Shown piece by piece: positions 43,746 to 54,304 of a stretch of DNA of 64,000 nt; within the stretch, counting starts at the first letter, position 1; every line of letters begins with the position of its first letter. Where the stretch lies: the NCBI GenBank assembly GCA_024291935.2, contig CM044310.1, positions 85,845,713 to 85,909,712 on the forward strand, given 5' to 3'. A program made the translations under genes and the position numbers. The notes below the pieces were generated by a model. The model was given only the letters and a program-made list of their open reading frames with translations. It did no database searches and was not told the origin of the DNA. This DNA is from Okapia johnstoni. Lineage: Eukaryota; Chordata; Mammalia; Artiodactyla; Giraffidae.

Positions 43746-43747
43746 TA

Positions 43748-44739
43748 TTTGCAAAGATATGGGCAGGGTGCAGAGAAACCCAAGGATGACAGTGAGCCGT
43801 TGCCACCTCTTGGCCCAAAGGGACCAGGGTAAGGAGCAGCCATCAGAATCGAGAAGTCAGAATCTCTAGAAAAGACCTCCGTGAGCTCTCTGCTGACCTC
43901 ACTGCCTGTCCCAGGTGCCCCAGGGAGGGAGCCAGAGAATAAATTCCCCAGGGAGGAGGTGAGCAGGAAGCACACTGGACCTGTTTGATCCAGACCGGTT
44001 GGATCAGCTTCCAGGGCCACGGAGCAGGGAGAGGAGAGGGGAGCGCAGCTTTGAGGGGTGAGGCACACAGATCGTCAGTGCCTGGCAGTTTCTGCCCAGA
44101 GTCCTGTTGTTTGGAAAACCATCTTCCCTGCCTGCCATGGCTCCATATCCTTTTTTTGTTCCCTTGGGTCCTGGGTTGCCACTCTCCTCCGTGTACGTGA
44201 GTAGCAGCCTCTGGTCAGCCTGGGGTCTCACCCTCGGCCTGGCTTCTTTTGGGGACCAATGGCTGCCCTTTGGGGACATCCGATGACATCCCATGGGTCC
44301 TCCCAGGCCCAGAACACAGCACAGGTTTCCTTGTGCTTCAGAACTCACCCTGTCAGCCTGAGGGTGTGTCCCTGCAACAAAGAAGGCATCTCATCAGAAA
44401 AACAGACCACACCCATTTAGAAAATGAGATGTCTCTGCTACACTCCTCTTTCTTGGAAAAAAAAAAAAAAATGAAGAGGAACTGAAAGGGATTTATTTAT
44501 TGCCTGGACCTTCTGGCTTCCAGAAAGCTTATTTGGAAGCACCCGGGGAGTTGCCTGACACAAAACAGGTGCTGAGAGCCTATCAGGGGAATCTGAGTGG
44601 TAGGGCCTCTGGGAGAGTTCTCCAAGTTTGGAGTTCTTGTTAAAAACCTTCCTTGATACCACCATCCCCTGAAAAAGAACAGAATCCATCTTGCAACTGA
44701 AAAGACATTCATTTGCCTTCAGGCTTGTGTGTCAGTAAT
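43748..44739. other. Unique, moderately GC-rich stretch
   Basis: No recognised repeat or gene. A 15-A run sits at about 44457-44471. Antisense frames of 114-124 codons (43694-44068 and 44004-44348) overlap one another and show no recognisable domain. Confidence 0.45.
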
Positions 44740-44930
44740 AATTGTGATAACAGCAATAGCCCCTTTTAGTGCATTAGGTAATTTATTTATGTTTTCCCAT
44801 TTTGGTCCTCAGAACATCTCCATGGATCAGTTAGAGGTGAGGAAACAAGTTCTGAGAGCTTCAGGCACTTCCCCGGGGCAACACAGCTGGGCGATGCTAC
44901 GAGCCAGTTCTTCCTGACAGTAAAGCTGGT
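44740..44930 (-). repeat. MIR SINE
   Basis: 'cccttttagtgcattaggta', 'ggtcctcagaacatctccat', 'ggtgaggaaacaagttctga', 'ggcaacacagctggg'. Confidence 0.6.
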
Positions 44931-45098
44931 GCTCCCCGACCTCCATCCCTCCTTAGCAGGCCCAGCTGGGGCAGAGAAAAATCCAGAAGAATTCTAAAAT
45001 AGTATTCCTGCCCTCAAGGAGATAAGATCTATTCGGGGAGACAAGGTAAACCTTCAGGGAAGAGTTGCAGGTGCTGTAAGCTTCAGAGCCAGATGCCA

Positions 45099-45150
45099 GT
45101 GTGCATGTGTTTGTGTGTGCCTATGTGTGTGTGTGTGAGTGTGTGTGTAT
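45099..45150. repeat. Imperfect (TG)n microsatellite
   Basis: Alternating TG with a few interruptions. Confidence 0.9.
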
Positions 45151-45164
45151 AGAGGGGGCAGGCT

Positions 45165-45375
45165 GCATTACATACATCCTCTCATGTGAGCATCTCAACA
45201 ATCCTATGAAATGGGGACTTGGGATCACCTCATTCTTACAGATGAGGAAGTTCAGTCTCAGTTTAAGTGGCTTGTCCAAGGTCACGCAGCCAGCAAATTC
45301 AAGAGCCCGAACTCTAACCCAGAGAAGTCTGTCTCCACAGCTAATGCTTTTGACCACTGTCTAAGGCTCTGAGTT
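45165..45375 (-). repeat. MIR SINE
   Basis: 'catctcaacaatcctatgaa', 'cattcttacagatgagga', 'tgtccaaggtcacgcagcc', 'gagcccgaactctaaccca'. The 159-codon minus frame from 45282 partly reads this repeat. Confidence 0.75.
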
Positions 45376-46489
45376 GATCGATACATAACCCAGCCTTCCT
45401 GTCCAGTCCATGTAGTGGAGCCTGGAGAAAGCAAGGACAGTCCTGTCCTGGGATTCGTGTTAATGAGATGAGACGGGATTTCCCCCAGGCAGGGACCTGG
45501 GGGCCAGAGGCCAGACAGAAAAGGGCAGTCCTCCTGCTTTGGGGACAGCCAGGCTTCCCAAGGGTTTGGAGACTGCTGCTTGTAGACCTGGGCAGAGTCC
45601 CATGCCCTAGACCCCAAATCCCTCCTGGGCCACTCGAGAGAGATGGGAGCAAGCTCTGACAGGGAGGACCCCCAAGATCCCTTCTCAGGTCCTGCTCCCT
45701 TGAAAATGTTTTTCTTCGCAGGCCGACGAGGCTCCTTTCTCTCTGTAGCCAACATGTCCAAGGCTGACAGGTTAAAACTGCTCGCTTGCTTTTAAGTGTC
45801 AGGAGATGTAAATAGTTTTAGTCTTCAGTGGTTTCTGATTGAATCTCCTTTTGAAGTAATGATAGCTATAATTTAAAGCAACAGTTACCATATTTTCTTT
45901 GCTGACTGGCCTGCTTTGAAGCACTAAGTATAAATCTGCTTAAAATCTTAAAATAGCTGTAGCTCTGTCTTAATATTCTACCAGGAGCCAGGGAGATTCG
46001 GCCTCTAATTGCCATCATCTGTAACTAATATCAGCAGCACAGCGGGCTCGTGACAAGGTGGCTGGGAGAATTGCTCTGACATGGACAGGAAGGTAGAGGC
46101 AGAGACATGGTCCCCCTTGGGGACCCTTGGCTTTGGTAGGAGTTTGGAAGAAACCCGTCTGAAATTAGGACCAAATGGGCTCGGAGCTCTGAGATTTTCA
46201 GGACCGTCTTTTCCAGCCCCTTACAGGAGCCTGGGGTGAAAATGAGAGGGGGGGCCTTCTTGCAAAATAGTATGTGGAAAGTTTAAGGGTGGGCAAACAC
46301 TCAGTTCGAGCCAATGCAATTTCCAGGGTCTGCCTCCATGGCTTCCTCATTCTTCATAAGAAAAATGATGACTGGAGGGGATACTCTTCAGTGTGGCTGG
46401 TGATCCATGGGGAATAATGGATAACCTTTTCTGCTGTGTTCCAGCAAACGCATTGAAAACCCAGTTGATATCTTAAATTGGCAGCCATG
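45376..46489. other. Repeat-free block, candidate conserved non-coding DNA
   Basis: 45780-46045 is AT-rich and contains 'cctctaattgccatcatctg' (about 46002-46021), combining TAATTG and CATCTG cores. No repeat or exon recognised. Confidence 0.4.
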
Positions 46490-46690
46490 TTTCATTCATT
46501 CACAAACATTAGTTGATTCAACGAATACTCATCGAATCTCTGCAGTATCCGGGGCAGTGAACAAAAGAGTGGGCAATCCCATCTGACAGGGTTTCTGATA
46601 AGCACGGGAGAGTTGGATAGTGATGAATGTAAGGGGGTAAAGTGTAGCAGGAAAGAAGGTAGGGAGGACCAAGTTTGCCATTTAAAAAAT
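46490..46690 (+). repeat. L2 fragment
   Basis: 'cattcattcacaaacattag', 'ctctgcagtatccggggcag', 'gtgaacaaaagagtgg', 'gtagcaggaaagaagg'. Confidence 0.55.
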
Positions 46691-46696
46691 GATTGT

Positions 46697-47007
46697 CAGG
46701 CTTCTCTCATGGCTCAAAGAGAGAATCAAAGAATCTGCCTGCCAATGCAGGCGACACAGGTTGATCCTGGTCCAGGAAGATCCCACATCTTCGAAGCAAC
46801 TCAGTTCGAAGCAACTGAGTCTGTGAGCCACAACTATGGAGCCCACGTGCTCTAGAGCCCGTGCTTCGCAACAAGAGAAGCCACTGAAATGAGAAGCTCA
46901 CGCATCACAACTAGAGAGTAGTTTCCCTCGCCACAACTAGAGAAAAACCTGTGCAGCATCGAAGACCCAGCACAGCCCCAAATAAATCATTAAATAATTT
47001 TTAAAAG
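46697..47007 (+). mobile_element. CHR-type tRNA-Glu SINE (long form)
   Basis: 'aggcttctctcatggctc', 'gcccacgtgctctagagc', 'catcgaagacccagcacagc', A-rich tail. Contains a short internal duplication, 'tcgaagcaactcagttcgaa'. Confidence 0.88.
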
Positions 47008-47088
47008 TGGTCACCCAGAAGGTGGCATAAAATGACATTTCTGTTTTTCTGTGAACTGGTCAATGAAAAGCGTACCAATGCGAGCAGA

Positions 47089-47204
47089 TGCAGACTATTA
47101 TAAACAGAATGGATAAACAACAAGGTCCTACTGCTTAACACAGGGAACTATATTCAATATCCCATGACAGCCATGATGAAAAAGAATATGAGAAGGAATG
47201 TATA

Positions 47205-47237
<33 letters not shown>

Positions 47238-47318
47238 ATAACTGAATCACTTTGCTGTATAGTGCTGAAATAACACATTGTAAATCAACTATTCTTTAAT
47301 AAAATAAAATTTTTAAGA
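47089..47318 (+). mobile_element. Ruminant L1 3' end
   Basis: 'ggtcctactgcttaacacag', 'ctgaatcactttgctgtata', 'acattgtaaatcaactattc', A-rich tail. Imperfect flanking repeat 'aaagcgtaccaatgcg' and 'aaagtgtactaatatg'. Confidence 0.8.
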
Positions 47319-47329
47319 AAGTGTACTAA

Positions 47330-48190
47330 TATGGATCAACTTAGCATTCTAAAAAATCCTGGTGGGAAACATTCAGAGACGTTGAAAAGGCTTATGCCAA
47401 GACTATGGATGATTTTAACTTTTTCTTCTCTCTGCACACATTTTCTAAACAACCATGATAAACATGTATGCCTTTTGGGAAAAACTGGTAATTGATTTTG
47501 GCAATTCCTCAGTAAGTTAAACACAGAATTACTGTATGATCTAGTAATTCCACCCCTGATTATACACTTGGTGTTCAAACAAAAATTTGTACTTGAATGT
47601 TCATAGCAGTGCTATTCAGATTAGACAGAGGACATTAAACAACCCAATGTCCTCTAAGGGATGAACAAATAGTATGTGGTATATCCACATAATGGAACAT
47701 TATTTGACCACAAAAAGGAATGAAGTGCTAACCCCTGCTACAACAAAGATGAACCTTGAAAACATTATGCTAAGTGAGAGAAGCCAGATGCAAAAGGCCA
47801 TGTATTGCATGATTCCATTTAAGTGGAGTATCCTTACTGGAAAGCAAATGAGTGGTTGCCTAGGGCTACAGGGAGAAGGCTTAATGACTATCGGGGTTCT
47901 TTTAGGGTAATGAAAATATTGTGGAACCTAGGTAGCGATGATGGTTGTACAACAATGTGAAGGCGCTAAATGTTGCTGAATTGTGTATTTTATTTTTAAA
48001 TTTAATTTTATTTTTAGGCTGCGTCACACAGCTTGTGGGATCTTAGTTCCCCAATCAGGGATAGAACCCAGGGCTGTTAAAGTGCAGAGTCCTAGCCATG
48101 GGCACACCAGGGAAGTCCCTGAATGGTTAACTTTAGGGTAAAATGGTAAATTTTATGTTACATATATTTTACTGTAATAAAGGAGACATG
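47330..48190 (+). mobile_element. Old L1M 3' end split by a CHR SINE
   Basis: 'ttactgtatgatctagtaat', 'cataatggaacattatttga', 'catgattccatttaagtgg', and after the SINE 'aaatggtaaattttatgtta'. Confidence 0.7.
47987..48118 (-). mobile_element. CHR-type tRNA-Glu SINE (short form)
   Basis: 'ttttatttttaggctgcg', 'cttagttccccaatcaggg', 'gcacaccagggaagtccc'. Confidence 0.88.
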
Positions 48191-49189
48191 GCAGCCGGGT
48201 TAAGTTACTGGAAAAACTTAGTGGCTGTATACGCCTGTAAGAGTTGCCTGAGGGATCTTTGTCTGGTAACCAAGAAGTCAGGTTTGGGGATTGGCAGAGA
48301 CCTCACTTGAAAGACTCATTACTTCCAGTAATTCACTGGGCACCTCCTAGGTCCCAGGCAGTGAGGCTGCGATAGTCACAATGACAGGCCTTCTCGGATG
48401 GATCCCATGCTGGTCTGGCTCCCCAGGTGATGAAGCAGTTGACGGGCAGAGGTGAGGAGTCGAGGTGAAGCTGTCTGTGTGGACCACTGGCCCTGACATG
48501 CCCCTCTGTGCTGAGGATGGAGAGCTCAAAAGAGAAGCCAGGCAGACACTCTGGGAAGGGCCTGCTGGGAGTTCACTGGGAAACCAGCTGGGTGGCTCTC
48601 GGGGCCCATTAAGGAATGAATGATTTTCCACAGATGATCCGCAGAGAGGATACAAATCATTGAGAAAGAGCCTGTTTTCCTGAAACCAAGCTGTCTGTCC
48701 ATGGGGAGGGAAGAGGGGCATCTTCCATCATGGGGGCAGGAGGCAAGCCCTCTCATCACACCTGCCCCCTTGCCTTTGCCTCCCCCAGAGCCCAGGAACC
48801 ATCTCCCATGAGTACCTCTGAGACTCCGCCTCGTGCCCCAGGACTCACTAGAACTTTCTGGGTCAGGCTTTACAGCTGAAAACTTTGGTGCCAAGAGACA
48901 AGAGATATTTTCTCCAAGCAGCCTGCAGATCCTTGTCTGATTCTTCTCCTCTTTCTCCAGTGAGAAGGGGGCAAAGTCCCGCTCCAATCTGAGGCCCACA
49001 GATGTAGGCAACTCCCGGACACAGTAGGGGCTTGGAGCCCACCCCAGCCCTAAGAGAAGTCACCCTGTCCCTGGGCACAGCTGGGTGAAGCCCTTCCACC
49101 CCAGCCAGGGGCGTCCCTGTGTGGGCACGCCCTACAGCTGGTGCCTCTCCCCACTCCTTTCTGCGTCTCATTGTGGTCTAGCCAAACTC
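48191..49189. other. Mostly unique GC-rich stretch
   Basis: A short L2-like piece lies at 48320-48400 ('ctgggcacctcctaggtccc'). The 161-codon minus frame at 48526-49011 is the longest frame free of recognised repeats. It lacks any recognisable motif, and I do not call it a gene. Confidence 0.45.
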
Positions 49190-49345
49190 GACCATACACC
49201 TTCCTGGAACGGCCCCTGCCCTTCCTGCCTCTGACCTACTTCCTGTTCTCTCCTCCTGGAATAACCTCCTGCAAAACACCTTCTGTTGAACTCCCAGCCA
49301 TCCTTCCATCTCATCTCAAACGCCACCTCCTCTGAGTGCTCCCCA
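49190..49345 (-). repeat. L2 fragment
   Basis: 'cttcctggaacggcccctgc', 'atcctt' and 'catctcaaacgccacctcct' are reverse L2 motifs. Confidence 0.55.
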
Positions 49346-49590
49346 TCCTTCCATCCATGTCCTTGCCCCTGCACAGGGTCCAGCTCTCCTCTTGGGAATG
49401 TCAGGGCAGTCTGCCAAGTACGGACTTCGTTTGTGCTGCTCTCTAACCTTCAAAGAATCACACAGAGCCCCGTGGTTTAAGACACAGCTTTGGAGTTGGA
49501 CAGTCTGGGAATCGACTCGGAAAATCACTTTACCTCTCTGACCTAAGTTTTCTTATCTGTGAAATGAAAATAATAGTAGTAGTAATAATA

Positions 49591-49708
49591 AGGGGACTTC
49601 CCTGATGGTTCAGTGGTTAGGACTCCAAGCTTCCACTGCAAGGGGCATGGGTTTGATTCCTGGTCAGGGAACGAAGATCCTGCATGCTGTGTGGTACAGC
49701 CAAAAAAA
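49591..49708 (+). mobile_element. CHR-type tRNA-Glu SINE (short form) inside MIR
   Basis: 'ggggacttccctgatggttc' to 'cagccaaaaaa'. TSD 'agtaataata' at 49581-49590 and 49709-49718, in a TAA-rich host. Confidence 0.9.
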
Positions 49709-49722
49709 AGTAATAATAATAG

Positions 49723-49934
49723 TGTGTTAAAGTGTGTTAGTCACTCAGTCATGTCTGACTCTGTGACCCATGGACTGTAGCCACAAGGCTTCTCTGTCCA
49801 CGTGATTTCACAGGCAAGAATCCTGGAGTGTGTTGCCGTCTCCTTCTCTAGGGGATCTTCCTGACCCAGGGATCGAACCCAGGTCTCCCACATTGCAGGC
49901 AGATTCTTTAGCACCTGAGCCACTGGGGAAGTCC
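49723..49934 (-). mobile_element. Bov-tA SINE inside MIR
   Basis: 'cactcagtcatgtctgac' to 'gagccactggggaagtcc'. TSD 'aataataatag' at 49712-49722 and 49935-49945. Its TSD includes sequence duplicated by the CHR insertion, so it inserted second. Confidence 0.9.
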
Positions 49935-50264
49935 AATAATAATAGCACCTATTTACAACATAGATGTCCTCTGAGGATTAAATAAAAAGATGTTCTATAT
50001 TGCAAAGCAGGGCCACGACCGAGATCAGGATGAGGAAAATGAGATGCCCAAGGTGCAAAATTAAAGGAGGTATCCAAGGGGTTATTAAAGTGCAGGCTGT
50101 CTCTTTCACCTCACCTTGGTCCTGACCCTAATGCAAGTTACACTGGACAGGCTAGAACATAGTGAGGGACTGTGGGATACACCAAGCACGCATTCAGAAG
50201 CACACACAGAGATCACTCCTGTATTTGTACAACTCCCTATGTGTGTGAGTGTTGGTAGGTACAT

Positions 50265-50700
50265 GTATAAGTGTATATATACACATATACGTATACATAT
50301 ATACGTACATTTATACGTATAAATGTGCATATATCCATCCTGAAGGAGATCAGTCCTGGGTGTTCATTGGAAGGACTGATGCTGAAGCTGAAACTCCAAT
50401 ACTTTGGCCACCTGATGTGAAGAGCTGACTCATTTGAAAAGACCCTGATGCTGGGAAAGATTGAGAGCAGGAGGAGAAGGGGACGACAGAGGATGAGATG
50501 GTTGGACGGCATCACCGACTCAATGGACATGAGTTTGGGTGGACTCTGGGAGTTGGTGATGGACAGGGAGGCCTGGCATGCTGCGGTTCATGGGTTTCAG
50601 AGTCAGACACGACTGAGTGACTGAACTGAACTGATACATATATATGTACATTTATAGGTGTATATACATATATACATATATATGTACATTTATAGGTGAC
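50265..50700. repeat. AT-rich (TATACA)-type microsatellite split by BovB
   Basis: Alternating TA/CA sequence at 50265-50333 resumes at 50635-50700 after the BovB insertion. The right part holds two copies of 'atatatgtacatttataggt'. Confidence 0.85.
50334..50634 (+). mobile_element. BovB LINE 3' end, well preserved
   Basis: 'aaggagatcagtcctggg', 'ggccacctgatgtgaagagc', 'gatggacagggaggcctgg', ending 'gactgaactgaactga', the canonical BovB terminus. Very close to the BovB sequence I remember, so probably recent. 5'-truncated and lacking the RT core. Confidence 0.92.
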
Positions 50701-50822
50701 TAGAAATGCCTGGAAAAATACACCAACAGTGATTTCAGAATTGGAATGGAGGAACTTTGCCATTATGCTCTTTAGTAATTTTTCACATTTTTATATTACT
50801 TTTGTAATTAAAAATTAAACAG
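50701..50822 (+). repeat. Old L1 tail fragment
   Basis: 'tctttagtaatttttcacat' and 'attacttttgtaattaaaaa'. Confidence 0.45.
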
Positions 50823-51001
50823 AAAGGTATCCAATGAAGCAATTTTGACTCAGGGTGGGATTTTTCGCTCTAATATTTTCCTGCTGTGTGACCCCAACAT
50901 CTTTGTCTCCCTACTACTCTCTTTGTTCTTGATTAAGAGGATGGGGAACATTGTCCTGGTATGCTCAGGTATCTGTCTCTTTATCATCTGCACTTAACTG
51001 C

Positions 51002-51220
51002 ACGTGTGCTCAGTCCCTCAGTCATGTCCAACTCTTTGGGACTCCCTGGACTGTAGCCTGCCAAGTTCCTCCATCCATGGGATTTCCCAGAGCAAGAATA
51101 TTGGAGTGGGTTGCCATTTCCTTCTCCAGGGGATCTTCTCGACTCAGAGTTTGAACCCATGTCTCCCTCGTCTCCTGCTTTGGCAGGCAGATTCTTTACC
51201 GCTGAGCCACCTGGGAAGCC
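51002..51220 (-). mobile_element. Bov-tA SINE
   Basis: 'ctcagtcatgtccaactc', 'agagcaagaatattggag', 'gagccacctgggaagccc'. The 150-codon plus frame at 51004-51456 reads this SINE and the adjoining L2. Confidence 0.92.
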
Positions 51221-51274
51221 CTAGTCTGCCTCCTTATCCTGGGACATTTCAGTTCAACAAATATAAACTAATCG

Positions 51275-51870
51275 ATTCATCTACTTGCCAAATATTTATT
51301 GAACTCCTACTATGTGTTGGGCAACCTGTTAAAGTCCAAGGATTCAAGGATGAGAAAGAAGGTACTGACCACTCTCCTAGACTTGGCGTCCAGTATAGAA
51401 ACAGACGGTGGTCCGGCAACCAGCGAGGAAGAGGGCGGTTACAAGTGTGCTCATGATGTAGAGCAAAAGACTAACCCTGTCCGCGACAGAGGGTTCTGGG
51501 GGCTCGGGGAAGTTTGGGGGCTCAGAGAGGACCCTTTGGAGAAGGTGGCTTTGAGCTAACAGCTGAGGAAAGAATTTGTTTAACTGAGCAAAGACAGTGA
51601 TTGGGGAGGGGAAGATAACTGGTGGGAATAGCTTGTGTAAAGGCCCAAAAAAGGGACTGTTGAGGAATGACACGAGGATCAACAGGCTGGGACAGGGAGA
51701 GCATGGGGTTGAGGACAAGGAAGATTAGGCTGCAGCAGTGGACAGGAAGATCCTGGAAAGTTCCACTAGATTTCTGATCTTCCACCCTACAGGCAACAAG
51801 AGGTCAATGAAAATTAAGGGGGTAAGAGACTGGATCAGAACTGTGGTTTAAAAAGACCTTTCACTCACAG
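51275..51870 (+). repeat. L2 LINE fragment
   Basis: 'tgaactcctactatgtgttg', 'gtgtaaaggcccaaaaaagg', 'gaggatcaacaggctgg' and 'ggtaagagactggatcagaa' follow L2 order. Confidence 0.6.
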
Positions 51871-51874
51871 ATGA

Positions 51875-52137
51875 AAAGAACAAATTAGTGGTTAGAATGG
51901 AGAGAGGGAAACGGGGGGCCATATAGAGGTAGGGAAGTAAGAGGTACAAACTGCTATGTATAAAATAAGCTGGTTAATACAAGGATATATTTTACAACAC
52001 AGGGAGTATAGCCAATACTTTATAATGATTGTAAATGGAGTATAACCTTTAAAAATTATGAATCACCATTTTGTATACCTGTAACTTATATAATATTATA
52101 CATCAACTGTACTTCAATTAAAAAATAAAAAAAATAT
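51875..52137 (+). mobile_element. L1 3' end
   Basis: 'aatacaaggatatattttac', 'acacagggagtatagccaat', 'catcaactgtacttcaatta', A-rich tail. Confidence 0.75.
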
Positions 52138-52191
52138 GAAGAGATGTCTTTTCAATCTGAGATATTTCAAGGCAGATAGGATATTACATAT

Positions 52192-52410
52192 CAGGGGCCA
52201 GCAAACTTTCTGTTAGGGCGAGGGTAAATATGTTAGGCTCTGTGGACTGTATGGTTTCTGTTACAACTGCTCGATTCTGCTGTTGCAGCTTGAAAGTAGC
52301 CCTAGGGAACAGGAAAGCAAATGGGTGTCACTGTGTTCCAATAAAACTTTATTTACAAAAACAGACAAAGGGCCAGATTTGGCCTGAGGTCTGAAGTTTA
52401 CTGACACCTT
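52192..52410 (+). mobile_element. hAT-Charlie non-autonomous element
   Basis: 'caggggccagcaaactttct', 'gttaggctctgtggac', 'caataaaactttatttacaa', 'gggccagatttggcctg', and an imperfect terminal repeat 'gtttactgacacc'. Confidence 0.75.
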
Positions 52411-52454
52411 TTGTACGATAATGTTAATTTTGTCAGTGATAACAATATTATAAT

Positions 52455-52705
52455 TATAGTTTTTTAAAAGTTCTTATCTGTTAGAGCTAGGGACTGTAGA
52501 AATTGTGGATGACATGCCATGATGTCTGAGACTTATTTCCTGTCTCAGGCAAAAACATAAGGGATAGACAGATGGGACAAAACTGACAAAATATTGATAG
52601 CTGCTAAGATGGTTGACAGGGGCCCATCAAATCATTCTCTCTGTTTCTCTTTACAGAAATATTTTTTTGGTGTGTGTTAGGAAATTTCCATAATAAAAGG
52701 ACTTA
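52455..52705 (+). repeat. Old L1 3' end
   Basis: 'tgacaaaatattgatagctg', 'aatcattctctctgtttc', 'ggaaatttccataataaaag'. Confidence 0.5.
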
Positions 52706-52724
52706 AAGCTCTCTCCAGATCTTT

Positions 52725-53094
52725 TAAAGCAGAGTGGAGAGTGGGCTGTGGTGTTGGGAGCAGAGGGGCACTGACCTTGCGTGAGGCCCAGGGAAGGCAG
52801 ACATAGACAGGTAAGGTCCGATCCTCACCCTCAGGAAGTTGACCACCTCGTAGGGGTGATTAAGGATTCCACTAATAAGAGCAGCTGGGGGTGTGTGGTT
52901 GGGCAATGGAGGAAATGCGTTTCAGCAAAGATGTCAAGAGGATGTTGATGGGTGAAGATGTGTCAGAGTACCACTATCCATCTGAGCGATGGGCCTGGCG
53001 TGGCTGGGACAGGAGGAGCCAGCAGGGCTGGTGGAAGGTCAAGGTAACTTTCCCGGCAGTCTGTGAAGGGAGGTGGGACCACGGACGGATGAAG
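52725..53094 (+). other. Possible L2 remnant, otherwise unrecognised
   Basis: 'gtccgatcctcaccctcagg' near 52816 recalls L2; the remainder matches nothing I know. Confidence 0.3.
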
Positions 53095-53275
53095 CACTCG
53101 GCTCCTGGGGCCATATTGCCCAACCCTAAGCCTACTCTTGCCATCATTTAGTAAATGTAAGGTGTTAGGCAAATCGCTTAGCCTCCAGGTGCTTCAATTT
53201 CCAAGTCTTCAGACAAGGAAAAATCATGTAAGACTTAGAGCAAAGCAAGTGCTTAATAAACGTCACCCACAATGA
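53095..53275 (+). repeat. MIR SINE (degenerate)
   Basis: 'ggcaaatcgcttagcctcca' and 'caagtgcttaataaacgtca'. Confidence 0.5.
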
Positions 53276-53339
53276 TGCCTGAGGGCGATAGTGTTGGGGC
53301 AGCTGAATCTGTGCATTGAGAAATCCCTCTAGTTGCAGT

Positions 53340-53700
53340 GGGTAGGATGAATTATGGAGAAATGAGGGCAGGGAGGCGCTTAGGAGGCAGGAAACCGGAT
53401 AGTCGGAGTGGGAAGGAGAAGGATGTTAAGAGCTGAAAGACATAATAGAGATAAAGTTTGATGAACTGGGTGATGGATTAGATGGAGGAGATTGGCAGTG
53501 GGAGTGGGAGGGGAGTGAGAGGTAACAAGGGAGGGGGAGTGAAGACACAGTTCTAGAGCCTGGGAGGAGAGGGCTGTTGTTAAGGGCAAGGGCCGCTGTG
53601 TAATGAAACTGGGTTGGGGACCCTGAGTTTGAGAGGCTGTGGGAATGAAGATTGGAGTCCTGAAGCAATGAGGCTGTGGCCCTAATGAAACGTAAGTGAT
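53340..53700 (+). repeat. L2 LINE fragment
   Basis: 'aacctgggtgatggattaga'-like order with 'gggaccctgagtttgagagg' and 'gattggagtcctgaag', as in the far 3' L2 region. Confidence 0.45.
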
Positions 53701-54304
53701 GTAAGATTTCCTGCACCTTTAAAATAGGTTCCTGGTTTACGCATCCTGAGGTCTTAGAACTGATGATTAAAAATGTAGTGTCATATGCACATCCCAGCTG
53801 CCTTCTCCTAAAGGTAATACAAGGGATTCTGGTTGCCTTTATTACAAGGAAGAGTGTTGTTTCTCAAAATATATTCCAGGTCTGCCTGGAGGGGTGTGTG
53901 TGTGTGTGTGTGTGTGTGCGCGCTCGCGCGTGCGTGCAGGCATACACATGCGCATGTGAAATATTTCTTTTGAAACTACCCAATCATCTTAATTAGATTG
54001 AACAGTCTTCCAATCCCTTATTTAGAATGGAATTTGGGGCCCAAGCTCTGCTTTCCTTTAACATGGAGAAGGGGAGAATGAAAATAAACTTCGATTTCAC
54101 TGTGGCTGAGAAGCAAAGTCAGGGGGGCGTCTGGATTTTGAGCTGTGGATGCCCTGTGCCAGGGGCTGTCACTGGACGGGGGCAGGTCTCCCAAGCCAAG
54201 GTGGTTTCTGGGACCTGAGGACCTGCCCTACGCCCTCCCATCCAAGCCCTGCTCTTCAGCCTTTGAAAGGCCCTCTGCTAAAGGGCCTAGCTTTTTAAGA
54301 CTCT
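53701..54304. other. Unique stretch with a TG/CG repeat
   Basis: No gene recognised. See the microsatellite at 53894-53938. Confidence 0.45.
53894..53938. repeat. (TG)n(CG)n purine-pyrimidine alternating tract
   Basis: About 27 bp of GT alternation passes into CG-rich alternation, broken once at 53924-53925. 'catacacatgcgcatgtg' follows at 53941-53958. Prone to the Z-DNA form. Confidence 0.9.

Larger units (their letters stand above)
49465..50005 (+). repeat. MIR SINE hosting two SINEs
   Basis: 'gctttggagttggacagtct', 'cactttacctctctgaccta', 'cttatctgtgaaatgaaaat' and, after the insertions, 'tcctctgaggattaaata'. Confidence 0.7.

Noticed and set aside
45282..45761. 159-codon minus-strand frame
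   Set aside because: Its C-terminal part reads a MIR SINE; the rest has no recognisable domain.
48526..49011. 161-codon minus-strand frame free of recognised repeats
   Set aside because: No recognisable motif, no splice or promoter context, and frames of this length are expected by chance in GC-rich DNA.
51004..51456. 150-codon plus-strand frame
   Set aside because: Runs through a Bov-tA SINE and then L2 sequence.
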